Shown here one piece after another: positions 1-8,421 of a stretch of DNA of 64,000 nucleotides. Every line of letters begins with the position of its first letter. Position 1 is the stretch's first letter. Made by a program: the position numbers and the translations under genes. The stretch lies in assembly GCA_002842695.1 (NCBI GenBank), contig PHDT01000004.1, positions 56,410 to 120,409 of the forward strand. Reading direction: 5' to 3'. The notes under the pieces were generated by a model that saw nothing but the letters and a program-made list of their open reading frames with translations, ran no database searches and was not told the origin of the DNA. This stretch comes from Bacteroidetes bacterium HGW-Bacteroidetes-10. Its GTDB lineage: Bacteria; Bacteroidota; Bacteroidia; Bacteroidales; UBA932.

Positions 1-102
1 TGCCGCAAATGCGTGGTTGAGTGCCCTACAAACGCTATATGGGAGGTAAATTTCCCTGTGAGGGTTCCAAAGAGGGATACGGCAGATGTTGAACAGCAAT
101 AA
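1..102 (+). CDS. rnfB: RnfB C-terminal end (partial)
   Basis: Only the last 33 residues are present; the gene begins before the window. The frame is open from base 1 and contains CRKCVVECPTNAI, the end of a CxxCxxxCP [4Fe-4S] ferredoxin motif, followed by a short basic tail. RnfB is the polyferredoxin subunit that accepts electrons from ferredoxin. Identity rests on this motif and on lying 10 bases upstream of rnfC, where rnfB sits in rnfBCDGEA operons. The fragment alone would not identify the family. Confidence 0.8.
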   Translation, partial: CRKCVVECPTNAIWEVNFPVRVPKRDTADVEQQ

Positions 103-112
103 GTTTTAAATT

Positions 113-1450
113 ATGAGCAAAACTTTCTCAGTTGGGGGTATTCACCCCAAAGACAATAAAATATCCGTTGGCGCAGCAATCGAGAACTTTCCTCTTATGG
201 AAACGGCATACATATCTATGTCGCAGCATCTTGGAGCACCTGCAGAGCCTCTTGTTGCAAAGGGTGACAAGGTTAAGGCCGGTCAGCTTATAGCGAAGGC
301 AAACGGGTTTATTTCCGCAAATATTCATTCATCTGTTTCAGGTACGGTATCTGCCATTGAGCTCTTGCCGGACCTGGCAGGCAACCTTGTTCAGCATGTT
401 GTTGTAAAGGTTGAGGGAGACGAATGGGACGAAAAAATTGACCGTTCACCCGAAATTGTGAGAGAAATCAAACTCTCGCCATCTGAAATTATTACTAAAA
501 TTGCCGACTGCGGTATCGTTGGGCTTGGAGGTGCTGCCTTCCCCACTCACATAAAATTATCCCCGCCTCCGGGCAAGAAGGCCGAGTATCTTGTTATGAA
601 CGGTGCTGAGTGTGAGCCTTATCTCACATCTGATTATCGGATTATGCTCGAGAATCCTGAGGAAATTCTTATAGGTACCCGCATAATGATGATTGCTCTT
701 GGAGTGAAAAAGGCGTATGTTGGAATTGAGGATAATAAGCCTAAGGCAATCAGGAAGATGAAGGAGCTCTGCAGCAAGCAGTACAGAGATATAAAAATAG
801 TTTCTCTGCAGAAAAAATATCCGCAGGGGGGTGAAAAACAACTAATTGATGCAATTTTGGGCAGGCAGGTTCCTTCAATGGGACTTCCAATTGATACTGG
901 TGTTGTAGTTCAGAATGTTGGAACTGCTCTTGCTGTCTATGAAGCTGTCCAGAAAAACAAACCACTCTTTGAGGGTGTTGTGACCGTTACCGGTAAATGT
1001 ATGACCGAGCAGAGGAACTTCAGAATGAGAGTAGGTACTACTTTTGAATCGATGTTGTTTGCTGTGGGTGGTTTTCCAAAAGATGCTGAAAAGCTTGTGA
1101 GCGGTGGCCCAATGATGGGAAAGGCTGTTGCAAGGATAGAGGCTGCTTCTGTGAAAAGTACATCGGCCCTGCTGCTGCTTACTGAGGAGGAGACTAAGCG
1201 CAAACCTGAAGCTAACTGCATAAGGTGTGCGAAATGTGTTGACGCCTGTCCCATGGGTCTTGAGCCTTTCCTGCTTAACAGACTTTCGCGTGCCGGAAGG
1301 ATTGATGACCTGGAGGTTAACATGGTGCAGGACTGCATCGAATGTGGCAGCTGTCTCTATGTTTGTCCCGCAAACATCCCGCTGCTTGACACAATAAGAC
1401 TATCAAAAGCCTCTGTTCTCAAGATCATGAGAAGCAGACCCAAAAAGTAA
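113..1450 (+). CDS. rnfC: Electron transport complex subunit RnfC
   Basis: Peripheral NADH/FMN-binding subunit of the Rnf complex, which couples ferredoxin-NAD+ electron transfer to ion transport. The 445-residue length is normal for the compact form. An N-terminal barrel-sandwich region is followed by the Rossmann-like NADH/FMN domain with GLGGAAFPTH near residues 143-152 and NGAECEP near 169. Two [4Fe-4S] motifs are visible near the end: Cys369, 372, 375, 379 and Cys408, 411, 414, 418. It starts 10 bases after the rnfB stop and sits in the same operon. The alanine-rich C-terminal extension of enterobacterial RnfC is absent. Confidence 0.96.
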   Translation: MSKTFSVGGIHPKDNKISVGAAIENFPLMETAYISMSQHLGAPAEPLVAKGDKVKAGQLIAKANGFISANIHSSVSGTVSAIELLPDLAGNLVQHVVVKVEGDEWDEKIDRSPEIVREIKLSPSEIITKIADCGIVGLGGAAFPTHIKLSPPPGKKAEYLVMNGAECEPYLTSDYRIMLENPEEILIGTRIMMIALGVKKAYVGIEDNKPKAIRKMKELCSKQYRDIKIVSLQKKYPQGGEKQLIDAILGRQVPSMGLPIDTGVVVQNVGTALAVYEAVQKNKPLFEGVVTVTGKCMTEQRNFRMRVGTTFESMLFAVGGFPKDAEKLVSGGPMMGKAVARIEAASVKSTSALLLLTEEETKRKPEANCIRCAKCVDACPMGLEPFLLNRLSRAGRIDDLEVNMVQDCIECGSCLYVCPANIPLLDTIRLSKASVLKIMRSRPKK

Positions 1451-1468
1451 AAAACAGATTTTACATAT

Positions 1469-2470
1469 ATGAAAAAACTGATTGTTTCACCGGCACCTCA
1501 CCTTCACGGAAAGGAGACTACAAAAAGTCTCATGAGGGATGTTGTAATAGCACTGGTACCCTCTTTGCTGGTATCGGTATATTACTTCGGATTCTCTGCG
1601 ATAAAACTCGCCCTTGTAGGTATTGCCACAGCAGTACTTGTTGAATATGTAATTCAGCGGTACATCGTTAAAACCAAAATAACAGTAAATGACTACTCGG
1701 CTGCCCTCACCGGATTGCTGCTCTCTCTGAACCTTCCGCCCAACTCACCATGGTGGATAATGTTCATTGGGTCTGTAGTTGCAATTGGAATAGCTAAAAT
1801 GACCTTTGGAGGAGTGGGGCAGAACCTGTTCAATCCTGCGCTTGTAGGTCGAGTGTTCCTTCTCGTCTCTTTTCCGGTAATAATGACAGATTACTCAATT
1901 CCCACATCATGGTTCCGCGAGGGTATTGATGCCGGTTCAGGCGCTACTGCTCTCTCAATAGTAAAGGAGGGTCTTGCAAAAGGGATGACTATGGATCAGA
2001 TATTCTCCCAGAATGAATTTTCATACGCTCAGATGCTCTTTAGCAAAATAGGCGGTTCGGTGGGAGAGGTTTCGGCTTTTGCCCTGATACTCGGTTTTAT
2101 TTATCTGCTTATCAGAAAGGTTATAAAGCCTCATATTCCGCTTGCTATAGTTGGTACTGTGGTTGTTTTCTCGGGAATCTTCTGGCTTATTGACCCTACT
2201 CACTATACAGACCCAATGTTTAATGTTCTTACAGGTGGTATTTTGATAGGATCAATTTTCATGGCAACTGACTATGTCACTTCGCCAATGAGTAATAAGG
2301 GAATGATTGTTTATGGCGTAGGAATTGGTGTGATAACAATGCTCATTCGTAACTGGGGCGCATATCCGGAGGGTATCTCCTTTGCTATCCTCATTCTGAA
2401 CGCTTGCGTTCCTCTCATAAATATGTACTTTAAACCTGTCAGATTTGGAAAGGGGGTGAAACATGGCTAA
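1469..2470 (+). CDS. rnfD: Electron transport complex subunit RnfD
   Basis: Integral membrane flavoprotein of the Rnf complex, 333 residues with about nine hydrophobic segments. The motif GSGATALS places the threonine that carries covalent FMN at about Thr160, as in the NqrB/RnfD family. FGGVGQNLFNPA near residues 113-124 is also characteristic. The gene overlaps rnfG by 8 bases, suggesting translational coupling. It lies within the rnf operon, and order and length match the family. Confidence 0.96.
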   Translation: MKKLIVSPAPHLHGKETTKSLMRDVVIALVPSLLVSVYYFGFSAIKLALVGIATAVLVEYVIQRYIVKTKITVNDYSAALTGLLLSLNLPPNSPWWIMFIGSVVAIGIAKMTFGGVGQNLFNPALVGRVFLLVSFPVIMTDYSIPTSWFREGIDAGSGATALSIVKEGLAKGMTMDQIFSQNEFSYAQMLFSKIGGSVGEVSAFALILGFIYLLIRKVIKPHIPLAIVGTVVVFSGIFWLIDPTHYTDPMFNVLTGGILIGSIFMATDYVTSPMSNKGMIVYGVGIGVITMLIRNWGAYPEGISFAILILNACVPLINMYFKPVRFGKGVKHG

Positions 2471-3071
2471 AGAATCAACACTTAAAAACATGGTGGTGAC
2501 CCTGACTCTCATCACTCTTATTGCCTCATCTGTGCTTGGAGGGGTTTATGCTATTACAAAGGAACCGATTGACGCGGCAAAAACTGCCAAGACAAATAAC
2601 GCTATCTCTAAAGTAGTGCCTGAGTTTGATAATGATCCTTCTGCAGACAAGTTCATTAAAGAACTGGATGAAAAGAGCTATGTGGTTTACCCTGCTAAGA
2701 GAGGGGATGAGATAGTCGGGTATGCTGTCGAATCATATACTTCGGGTGGATTTGGAGGCCGGATCCTTCTTATGGTAGGTTTCAATGCAGATGGTACAAT
2801 TAATAACACTGCCGTTCTTTCTCATGCAGAGACTCCAGGTCTGGGGGATAAAATGGTAGAGGGTAAAAGTGACTTTAGTGTTCAGTTTAAAGGTAAAAAT
2901 CCGGCAGATTTCAAATTGCTTGTGAAAAAGGATGGAGGTGATGTTGATGCAATAACTGCCTCTACTATTACATCCAGAGCCTTTTGTGATGCAGTAACTA
3001 CTGCATGGGAGGTATATAATTTATGTGCAGGTGAAACCCAAACTGAAAAAAAGGAGGGGACTAATGAGTAA
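2463..3071 (+). CDS. rnfG: Electron transport complex subunit RnfG
   Basis: Subunit with one membrane anchor (residues about 10-30) and an extracytoplasmic FMN-binding domain. The motif DAITASTITS near residues 162-171 contains the likely FMN-linked threonine (about Thr168), in a variant of the usual SGAT form. HAETPGLGDK near 121-130 is typical of RnfG/NqrC. The 202-residue length is normal. The start overlaps rnfD by 8 bases and the end overlaps rnfE by 8 bases. Confidence 0.95.
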   Translation: MAKESTLKNMVVTLTLITLIASSVLGGVYAITKEPIDAAKTAKTNNAISKVVPEFDNDPSADKFIKELDEKSYVVYPAKRGDEIVGYAVESYTSGGFGGRILLMVGFNADGTINNTAVLSHAETPGLGDKMVEGKSDFSVQFKGKNPADFKLLVKKDGGDVDAITASTITSRAFCDAVTTAWEVYNLCAGETQTEKKEGTNE

Positions 3072-3651
3072 GTTTAATTTAGTTACAAAAGGTATTTTTA
3101 AGGAAAATCCAATTTTCGTTCTGCTTCTGGGAATGTGTCCGACTTTGGGTACGACAACCTCGGCAATAAACGGGATGGGAATGGGACTGGCTACTATGTT
3201 TGTCCTTATTATGTCAAATATGGTAATTTCTGCTATTGCCGGTTTCGTGCCTGCGAAGGTTAGAATTCCCTCATTTATTGTGGTAATTGCTGCGTTTGTA
3301 ACTGTTCTTCAGTTTCTGATGCAGGCATTTACACCCGGACTTTACGAGACACTTGGTCTTTTCATCCCGCTGATTGTGGTAAACTGTATTGTGCTGGGAA
3401 GGGCTGAGGCATTTGCATCTAAAAACGGTGTTGTTGACTCTGCACTTGATGGTATAGGGATAGGTCTTGGTTTTACAGCGGCCCTTACTGTACTGGGTAT
3501 GGTACGAGAACTTCTGGGAAGCGCCTCGATATTCGGTATCAAACTTATTGACGGAGACGGAATTCTGGTGTTTGTACTTGCTCCGGGAGCATTTATCGCG
3601 CTAGGTTATCTCCTGGTTCTGTTCAATAAATTAAAATCAAAAATTTCTTAA
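3064..3651 (+). CDS. rnfE: Electron transport complex subunit RnfE
   Basis: Integral membrane subunit with about six transmembrane segments, paralogous to RnfA; together they form the membrane core with the inter-membrane [2Fe-2S] site. ENPIFVLLLGMCPTLGTTTSA near the N-terminus and PLIVVNCIVLGRAEAFA in the middle are RnfE signatures, each with a conserved Cys. I chose ATG 3064, giving MSKFNLV, instead of the in-frame ATG at 3025 inside rnfG: it matches family starts and repeats the 8-base overlap seen at rnfD/rnfG. The protein is 195 residues. Confidence 0.95.
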   Translation: MSKFNLVTKGIFKENPIFVLLLGMCPTLGTTTSAINGMGMGLATMFVLIMSNMVISAIAGFVPAKVRIPSFIVVIAAFVTVLQFLMQAFTPGLYETLGLFIPLIVVNCIVLGRAEAFASKNGVVDSALDGIGIGLGFTAALTVLGMVRELLGSASIFGIKLIDGDGILVFVLAPGAFIALGYLLVLFNKLKSKIS

Positions 3652-3663
3652 AGCTGATTTGTT

Positions 3664-4263
3664 ATGGAATATATACTAATTATAATTTCTGCAGTCTTTG
3701 TAAATAACATTCTGCTTTCACAATTCCTGGGAGTTTGCCCTTTTCTGGGAGTTTCTAACAAAGTGAGTACAGCCGCAGGTATGGCGGGAGCTGTTACTTT
3801 TGTGATGGCTGTTGCTACGCTGGCTACATACATGATTCAAAATTATGTTCTTGTACCGCTGGGAATTGAATTCATGCAAACAATTGCATTCATTCTGGTA
3901 ATTGCAGGTTTGGTTCAGATGGTAGAGATAATTCTTAAAAAAGTCAGCCCCTCTCTTTATCAGGCTTTGGGTATCTACCTTCCGCTAATTACCACAAACT
4001 GTGCGGTTCTGGGTGTTGCCATAATTGTAGTTTCTAAAGAATTTACATTTGGCGGCGACCCACATCTGCTTAACCTGGCGCAGTCTGTTGTGTTTGCAAT
4101 TGCCAATGCACTTGGATTTGGCCTGGCAATGATTCTTTTTGCCGGACTGAGAGAACAGCTGGAACTGGCAAATGTTCCAAAACCATTCAAGGGAATGCCT
4201 ATTGCTCTTGTGACAGCAGGCATACTTGCTCTCTCATTCATGGGATTTGCCGGACTGGTTTAA
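3664..4263 (+). CDS. rnfA: Electron transport complex subunit RnfA
   Basis: Last subunit of the rnf operon, 199 residues with six predicted membrane segments. [13 protein letters not shown] near residues 19-31 and [11 protein letters not shown] near 113-123 carry the conserved cysteines of RnfA/NqrE. It starts 12 bases after rnfE. The order B-C-D-G-E-A is the one common in anaerobes. Confidence 0.95.
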   Translation: MEYILIIISAVFVNNILLSQFLGVCPFLGVSNKVSTAAGMAGAVTFVMAVATLATYMIQNYVLVPLGIEFMQTIAFILVIAGLVQMVEIILKKVSPSLYQALGIYLPLITTNCAVLGVAIIVVSKEFTFGGDPHLLNLAQSVVFAIANALGFGLAMILFAGLREQLELANVPKPFKGMPIALVTAGILALSFMGFAGLV

Positions 4264-4282
4264 TAACTGAAATTTTTTAACT

Positions 4283-4558
4283 ATGCCAAAAACACTACTT
4301 GAGATAGATCAGCTTCTTCGTTCGGGAGAGACAGAGAAGGCGCACAATGAGCTGAATACTTTGCTTGAAAAAGAGCCTGACAATGCCGAGGCCTGGTATC
4401 TGCTGGGCAGCATCCTCAGAAGACAGCAATTATGGGGAGACGCAATCAATGCTCTCAACAAGGCAAAGTTCCTCAATCCTGAGGGGCCGGCAGCTCATGC
4501 TATTGAATCAATTTATGAAATTCTGAGATTCCAGAATACAGACATGATGAACCCTTAA
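4283..4558 (+). CDS. Small tetratricopeptide-repeat protein
   Basis: A 91-residue protein with about two TPR helical pairs; AEAWYLLGSILRRQQLWGDA near residues 35-54 fits the TPR consensus. It has no signal peptide or membrane segment, so it is probably cytosolic. It begins 19 bases after rnfA in the same direction and may be co-transcribed with it. Its end overlaps the end of the convergent ABC ATPase gene by 4 bases. TPRs usually bind proteins; a role linked to Rnf would only be a guess from position. Confidence 0.75.
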   Translation: MPKTLLEIDQLLRSGETEKAHNELNTLLEKEPDNAEAWYLLGSILRRQQLWGDAINALNKAKFLNPEGPAAHAIESIYEILRFQNTDMMNP

Positions 4559-5193
4559 TCAATCAAGGCCAGTTTACCGGCCGACATCTTATAACATCTG
4601 GTGGCCAGATCTGTTACTTCGTTCCTGTTATGGGTTACGTGGATTACGGTCTGGCCATCTTTTTTCAGAATACCCAGAGTTTTTGAGGCCTCTTCTCTGA
4701 GCTCTTCGTCCAGAGCACTTAATGGTTCGTCCAGCAGAAGAACAGACGGCTCATGCGCCAGTGCTCTGGCGAGAGCAACTCGCTGTCTCTCTCCTCCGGA
4801 CAAGCCGGATATACTTCTTGAGAGTAATCCGCTTATAAAAAATTGCTCAGCAAGTGCGCCGGCTGTAATCTTTATAGCCTGATCATTTAACCGGGAAACT
4901 CTCAGCGGGAAGGCTATGTTCTCAAAAACAGTCATGTGAGGGAAGAGAGCATAGTCCTGAAAAAGCATTCCAACAGGGCGTTTTCTGGCAGAAATACGTG
5001 TGTAATCTGTATTGTCAATTATTACCTTTCCACTTTCGGGAATCCTTAATCCGGCAATTATTTCAAGCAGCATTGACTTCCCTGATCCGGAAGGACCAAA
5101 AACGGCATAATACCCTCCTGTCTCAAGTTCAACAGTTATGGGGCCAAGAGTAAAGTCATCTGCTCTGAATAGTATATCGGTAAGTTTTACCAT
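4555..5193 (-). CDS. Molybdate/tungstate-type ABC transporter ATPase
   Basis: ATP-binding subunit of an oxyanion importer. Walker A GPSGSGKS at residues 33-40, Q-loop Gln79, signature LSGGERQR at 131-138, Walker B LLLDEP at 152-157 and the H-loop in VIHVTHN are all present. At 212 residues it lacks the C-terminal Mop/TOBE domain of classical ModC, which normally binds molybdate for feedback. It overlaps the permease gene by 7 bases, so the two form one operon. Molybdate or tungstate is inferred from the permease type and the nearby cofactor genes; sulfate is less likely. Confidence 0.8.
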   Translation of the reverse strand: MVKLTDILFRADDFTLGPITVELETGGYYAVFGPSGSGKSMLLEIIAGLRIPESGKVIIDNTDYTRISARKRPVGMLFQDYALFPHMTVFENIAFPLRVSRLNDQAIKITAGALAEQFFISGLLSRSISGLSGGERQRVALARALAHEPSVLLLDEPLSALDEELREEASKTLGILKKDGQTVIHVTHNRNEVTDLATRCYKMSAGKLALID

Positions 5194-5972
5194 CTTTTCT
5201 TTTGATAAATTCTGAGAGCAATAAATAGAATTAGTGTAACAGTAACAAAAATAACTGCTACCGGCCTTGCGTATGCCAGCCCGAAAGAGTTAAACCTGTC
5301 GAATATAAGTACAGGTGTAGTCATGGGGTGATAGGCCACAATTACAATTGCTCCAAATTCACTCATCCCTCTGGCAAACATTAGTAATAGTCCCGAAACT
5401 ACAGACCTGCCAGCAAGAGGAAGTGATATCTTCATAAATGTACTTATTCTTGAGGCACCAAGTGTCTCGGCGGCCTGTTCCAGTCTTGTGGGAACGGCAG
5501 CAAAGCCATCCCTTGCTGAGTTAATCAGGAATGGTATGCTTACGAATGCCATTGCAAGTGCAATCGCAAACGGAGATCCTACCAGATTTAGTCCAAATGA
5601 AGAGGCAAGCGAGCCAAGGGCAGAATCGCGCGAAATAAGTCCCAGAATGGCTATGCCTGCTGCAGAGTGTGGAATCACTATCGGAAGGTCTACAATGGCT
5701 TCTATTACTCCTTTAAAGGGAAACTTTTTCCTTGCAAGGATATATGCAAGAGGTATTGCAAAAAGGGCTGAAATAATTGTTGCGGCAAAGGAGATTATTA
5801 GAGTGCGTATGATGCTGTTGCCAACAACTTTATCAGTAGCTGCATCAAACAGGTTGGGAGCATTTACAGAGAGGAACATTCCTGCAAGCGGAGCAAAAAT
5901 GAACAGCAGTGCTACTCCTCCCAGAAGGAGGAAAATGGTATGAGTAAAATTGAAGTTATCCCTTGCTCTCAT
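5187..5972 (-). CDS. Molybdate/tungstate-type ABC transporter permease
   Basis: Membrane permease of about 261 residues and six membrane segments. The EAA loop EQAAETLGASRISTFMKISL is followed by FARGMSEFGAIVIV, close to the ARxxxEFGA signature of ModB/WtpB permeases. I chose ATG at 5972 (MRARDNF): longer in-frame starts would run into the divergent gene and over its promoter, while 5972 lies five bases past an exact TAnnTTTG box. No substrate-binding protein gene is adjacent. Molybdate and tungstate cannot be told apart from sequence. Confidence 0.82.
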   Translation of the reverse strand: MRARDNFNFTHTIFLLLGGVALLFIFAPLAGMFLSVNAPNLFDAATDKVVGNSIIRTLIISFAATIISALFAIPLAYILARKKFPFKGVIEAIVDLPIVIPHSAAGIAILGLISRDSALGSLASSFGLNLVGSPFAIALAMAFVSIPFLINSARDGFAAVPTRLEQAAETLGASRISTFMKISLPLAGRSVVSGLLLMFARGMSEFGAIVIVAYHPMTTPVLIFDRFNSFGLAYARPVAVIFVTVTLILFIALRIYQKKRW

Positions 5973-5977
5973 CCATA

Positions 5978-5985
5978 CAAAGATA
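5978..5985 (-). promoter_or_regulatory. -7 box of the ABC permease gene
   Basis: On the minus strand this reads TATCTTTG, an exact match to the Bacteroidetes -7 consensus TAnnTTTG. Only five bases separate it from the ATG at 5972, so the message would have little or no leader. It mirrors the plus-strand box at 5995-6002. Confidence 0.65.
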
Positions 5986-5994
5986 TGAAAAATG

Positions 5995-6002
5995 TATCTT
6001 TG
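5995..6002 (+). promoter_or_regulatory. -7 box of the polyferredoxin gene
   Basis: TATCTTTG, an exact TAnnTTTG match, lies four bases before the ATG at 6007. It overlaps the alternative ATG at 5992, which argues against that start. It forms a 9-bp inverted repeat with the opposite box (arms 5977-5985 and 5995-6003). Confidence 0.65.
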
Positions 6003-6006
6003 TGGC

Positions 6007-6993
6007 ATGAAATTCATACTGCCGCTCACAGTTTCAGCAATTACCGCAGCAATTCTTCTGCCGGTGGCCATTTTCCCCGATACACCTCTTCTGCTCGGAG
6101 GGAGACTCTTCTCTGGCGGAAGCTTTATTCAGATTGGAGTTGTCTCAATATATGCAGGCCTTCTTACACATAAAATGGAGAATATTAACAGCAGGGCTGC
6201 ATGGAGAAGGTACTCGTGGCTTTTATTTGGAGTGTTGTTCTATTTCCAGTTGCTGCTTGGGATAACTGCGGATTCTCTTTTTCTGATGACGGGAAAACTG
6301 CATTTGCCTATTCCTGCTGTAATTGTAGCCGGTCCTCTCTACAGATTCAGTTCCTGGTTTATGATAATTCTGTTTCTTTCAACTGTGCTCATATCTGGAC
6401 CTGCCTGGTGCAGCCAGCTCTGCTATTTTGGAGCTTTTGACGCAATCTCCTCCCGGCCTAAAGATGGTTCTCCTTCAAGGAAGGTGAAATCCTGGCTGAA
6501 ACAAACCAAACCAAAACTGCGCCTGGTTATATTATTTGCAGTTGTTTCAGTTGCTCTTCTGCTTAGAATAATAAACGGGAGTGCCGGAACAGCTGTTCTT
6601 CTGGCAATTCTCTTTATGATTGCCGGTTTGGCGGTAATGGCTTCTCTCTCTTTCAGGAGCGGGGCAATGGTTCACTGTTCGGTTTGGTGTCCTGTGGGAA
6701 CTATTGTAAACTATGTGAAATATATCTCTCCATTCAGATTTGGTACAAATTCAGCCTGTACCTCATGTATGAAGTGTTTACCTTCATGCAGTTATATGGC
6801 TATGAGCAGAGGTGCAGACGGGAAACTACAAATTGGAAATGGCTGCACCTATTGTGGGGATTGTATACCTAAGTGCAGTCATAATGGGCTGGAATACAGA
6901 TTTCCCGGCTTGACTCCAAAGAGTGCCGAATCTCTCTGGATTACAATCACGGTTATTCTTCACGCCGTTTTCCTGGCAATTGCAAGAGTCTGA
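6007..6993 (+). CDS. Membrane 4Fe-4S polyferredoxin, NapH/NosR-like
   Basis: A 328-residue membrane protein with about five to six hydrophobic segments and cysteine clusters typical of the NapH/MauN/NosR group: WCSQLC in a loop, CSVWCPVG, and a C-terminal double cluster CTSCMKCLPSC and CTYCGDCIPKC for two [4Fe-4S] centres. Such proteins pass quinol electrons to periplasmic or cytoplasmic redox partners. The partner is not encoded here; nearby molybdenum genes suggest, but do not show, a molybdo- or tungstoenzyme. ATG 6007 gives a clean signal-anchor start MKFILPLTV. Confidence 0.75.
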   Translation: MKFILPLTVSAITAAILLPVAIFPDTPLLLGGRLFSGGSFIQIGVVSIYAGLLTHKMENINSRAAWRRYSWLLFGVLFYFQLLLGITADSLFLMTGKLHLPIPAVIVAGPLYRFSSWFMIILFLSTVLISGPAWCSQLCYFGAFDAISSRPKDGSPSRKVKSWLKQTKPKLRLVILFAVVSVALLLRIINGSAGTAVLLAILFMIAGLAVMASLSFRSGAMVHCSVWCPVGTIVNYVKYISPFRFGTNSACTSCMKCLPSCSYMAMSRGADGKLQIGNGCTYCGDCIPKCSHNGLEYRFPGLTPKSAESLWITITVILHAVFLAIARV

Positions 6994-7011
6994 TAAAATC
7001 CGGTACGGGGT

Positions 7012-7944
7012 CTAATGATTGTCCAGTCCTGATTTCATTGCAATCAGGTGATCAAGCATGGGAATAATTTCTGAGATATACTCCTTTACTGCCTTCAGAC
7101 TGCCCGGCAGGACAAATATAAGAGAGTCACCGGCAACCCCGGCAACACTTCTGCTAAGCAGGGCATTTGGCTTCTGGGCTCCGTATTTCATCCTGATAAA
7201 ATCCATTATTCCGGGAATCTCCTTGTCTAAGAGAGGTTTTACAACTTCCGGAGTAAAATCTCTTGGACCAATTCCTGTTCCCCCTGTAGTAAAAATAATT
7301 TCACATCCGGAATTAATAAGTTCTTTCAGTGAATCTTCCAGAAGCAGTTTGTCGTCAGGGATAAGTCTGTAATCTGTTTTGTTAACTCTTCCGGTTTTGG
7401 AGAAGAATTCCTCGAGTGATACTGCGATTTCCGGTCCGCTTAAATCTGCATAAACTCCTTCGGAGGCTCTGTCACTTAGTGTAATAACGCCACTCTTCCA
7501 GGTTTTCCGGAAATATTCAAGCTTATCTCCGGATTTTAAAGTGCCGCCTTTTAATACCCGTGCAAAAATACCCTCTTTAGGCATTATGCATGCGCCAGTA
7601 TCTCTGAATATTGCACAACCGTCTCCGTGGCATTTCTTGCCAATCTGGGTTACCTCAAGTTCAATTGCTGAGTTCCTGAGAATATCTCCCGGTCTCATAT
7701 TGTTCAGCACCAGTCCGCTTGTTGTGATGTTCTCTGCAAACTCACCCCATGCAAAGCTTTTGCCGGTTATTTCCGAGAATTTCGCAAAACTCTCACTGCC
7801 GAGCAAACTTACCTGTCTGTGCCACTTTCCTGAGTGGGCATCATTTGTAACTCCTAAAGATGTAAGTTCAATACTGCTAACGGGCAGCTTAATCTCTCCC
7901 TTTTGTTCAGATATATTAACTGATATTATATCAAGTTGTGCCAT
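7012..7944 (-). CDS. MOSC domain-MogA/MoaB fusion protein
   Basis: Two-domain protein of about 310 residues. Residues about 1-145 form a MOSC domain with GDGCAIFRDTGACIMP, including a conserved cysteine. Residues about 150-305 form a MogA/MoaB molybdopterin adenylyltransferase-like domain, with TTGGTGIGPRDFTPE and LPGSLKAVKEY. MogA adenylates molybdopterin before metal insertion; MOSC domains carry sulfur or bind Moco. ATG 7944 (MAQLDIISVN) was chosen because it follows the moaC stop by 13 bases, while longer frames run into moaC. It is the last gene of the cofactor operon. Confidence 0.87.
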   Translation of the reverse strand: MAQLDIISVNISEQKGEIKLPVSSIELTSLGVTNDAHSGKWHRQVSLLGSESFAKFSEITGKSFAWGEFAENITTSGLVLNNMRPGDILRNSAIELEVTQIGKKCHGDGCAIFRDTGACIMPKEGIFARVLKGGTLKSGDKLEYFRKTWKSGVITLSDRASEGVYADLSGPEIAVSLEEFFSKTGRVNKTDYRLIPDDKLLLEDSLKELINSGCEIIFTTGGTGIGPRDFTPEVVKPLLDKEIPGIMDFIRMKYGAQKPNALLSRSVAGVAGDSLIFVLPGSLKAVKEYISEIIPMLDHLIAMKSGLDNH

Positions 7945-7957
7945 TCTGTTTTTTGTT

Positions 7958-8419
7958 CTATATCCTGCTTTTTGTTTTCTCCAGCAGTTCAATTTTACTT
8001 ATTACCATTTTTTTGTCAACAGCCTTGCACATGTCGTAAACTGTGAGAAGAGCCACACTAACAGCAGTCAGTGCCTCCATCTCAACTCCAGTGTTGCCGT
8101 TGCAGCTGACATAGCTTTCAGCTGAAATACCGCCGGGGAAGAGGGTGAGCTTAACATCGGCCTTATTAAGCAGAAGCTGGTGGCAAAGGGGGATGAGATC
8201 TGATGTCTTCTTTGCTGCCATAATTCCTGCAATCTGAGCAACAGAGAGCAAATCTCCTTTTTTTAGCCCGTTTTCCCTTATTAACTCAACTGTCTCTTCT
8301 GACAGAGATATATGACCAGCAGCTCTTGCCACTCTTTTTGAAACTGGCTTTTCGCCTACATCAACCATGTTGGCTCTTCCCTTTTCATCTGTGTGTGAAA
8401 ATGATTTATTTGTTGCCAT
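7958..8419 (-). CDS. moaC: Cyclic pyranopterin monophosphate synthase MoaC
   Basis: Converts the 3',8-cyclo-GTP made by MoaA into cPMP, the first stable molybdopterin intermediate. The family features are ANMVDVGEKPVSKRVARA near residues 16-33, DLIPLCHQLLL near 75-85 and GVEMEALTAVSVALLTVYDMCKA near 110-132. The 153-residue length is normal. It starts 2 bases after the moaA stop, so the two steps are tightly coupled. Confidence 0.94.
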   Translation of the reverse strand: MATNKSFSHTDEKGRANMVDVGEKPVSKRVARAAGHISLSEETVELIRENGLKKGDLLSVAQIAGIMAAKKTSDLIPLCHQLLLNKADVKLTLFPGGISAESYVSCNGNTGVEMEALTAVSVALLTVYDMCKAVDKKMVISKIELLEKTKSRI

Positions 8420-8421
8420 AT

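Noticed and set aside
937-1338. 133-codon minus-strand frame inside rnfC
   Set aside because: It is antisense to a well-supported gene, with serine/leucine-rich composition typical of shadow frames.
3025-3063. In-frame upstream start for rnfE
   Set aside because: It lies inside rnfG and adds a basic stretch not seen in RnfE; ATG 3064 fits the family and repeats the 8-base overlap.
5992-6006. ATG at 5992 for the polyferredoxin gene
   Set aside because: The codon is part of the promoter box region, so a transcript from that box could not contain it.
5973-6071. Longer N-terminus for the ABC permease
   Set aside because: It would cross the divergent gene and both -7 boxes, and adds residues without family similarity.
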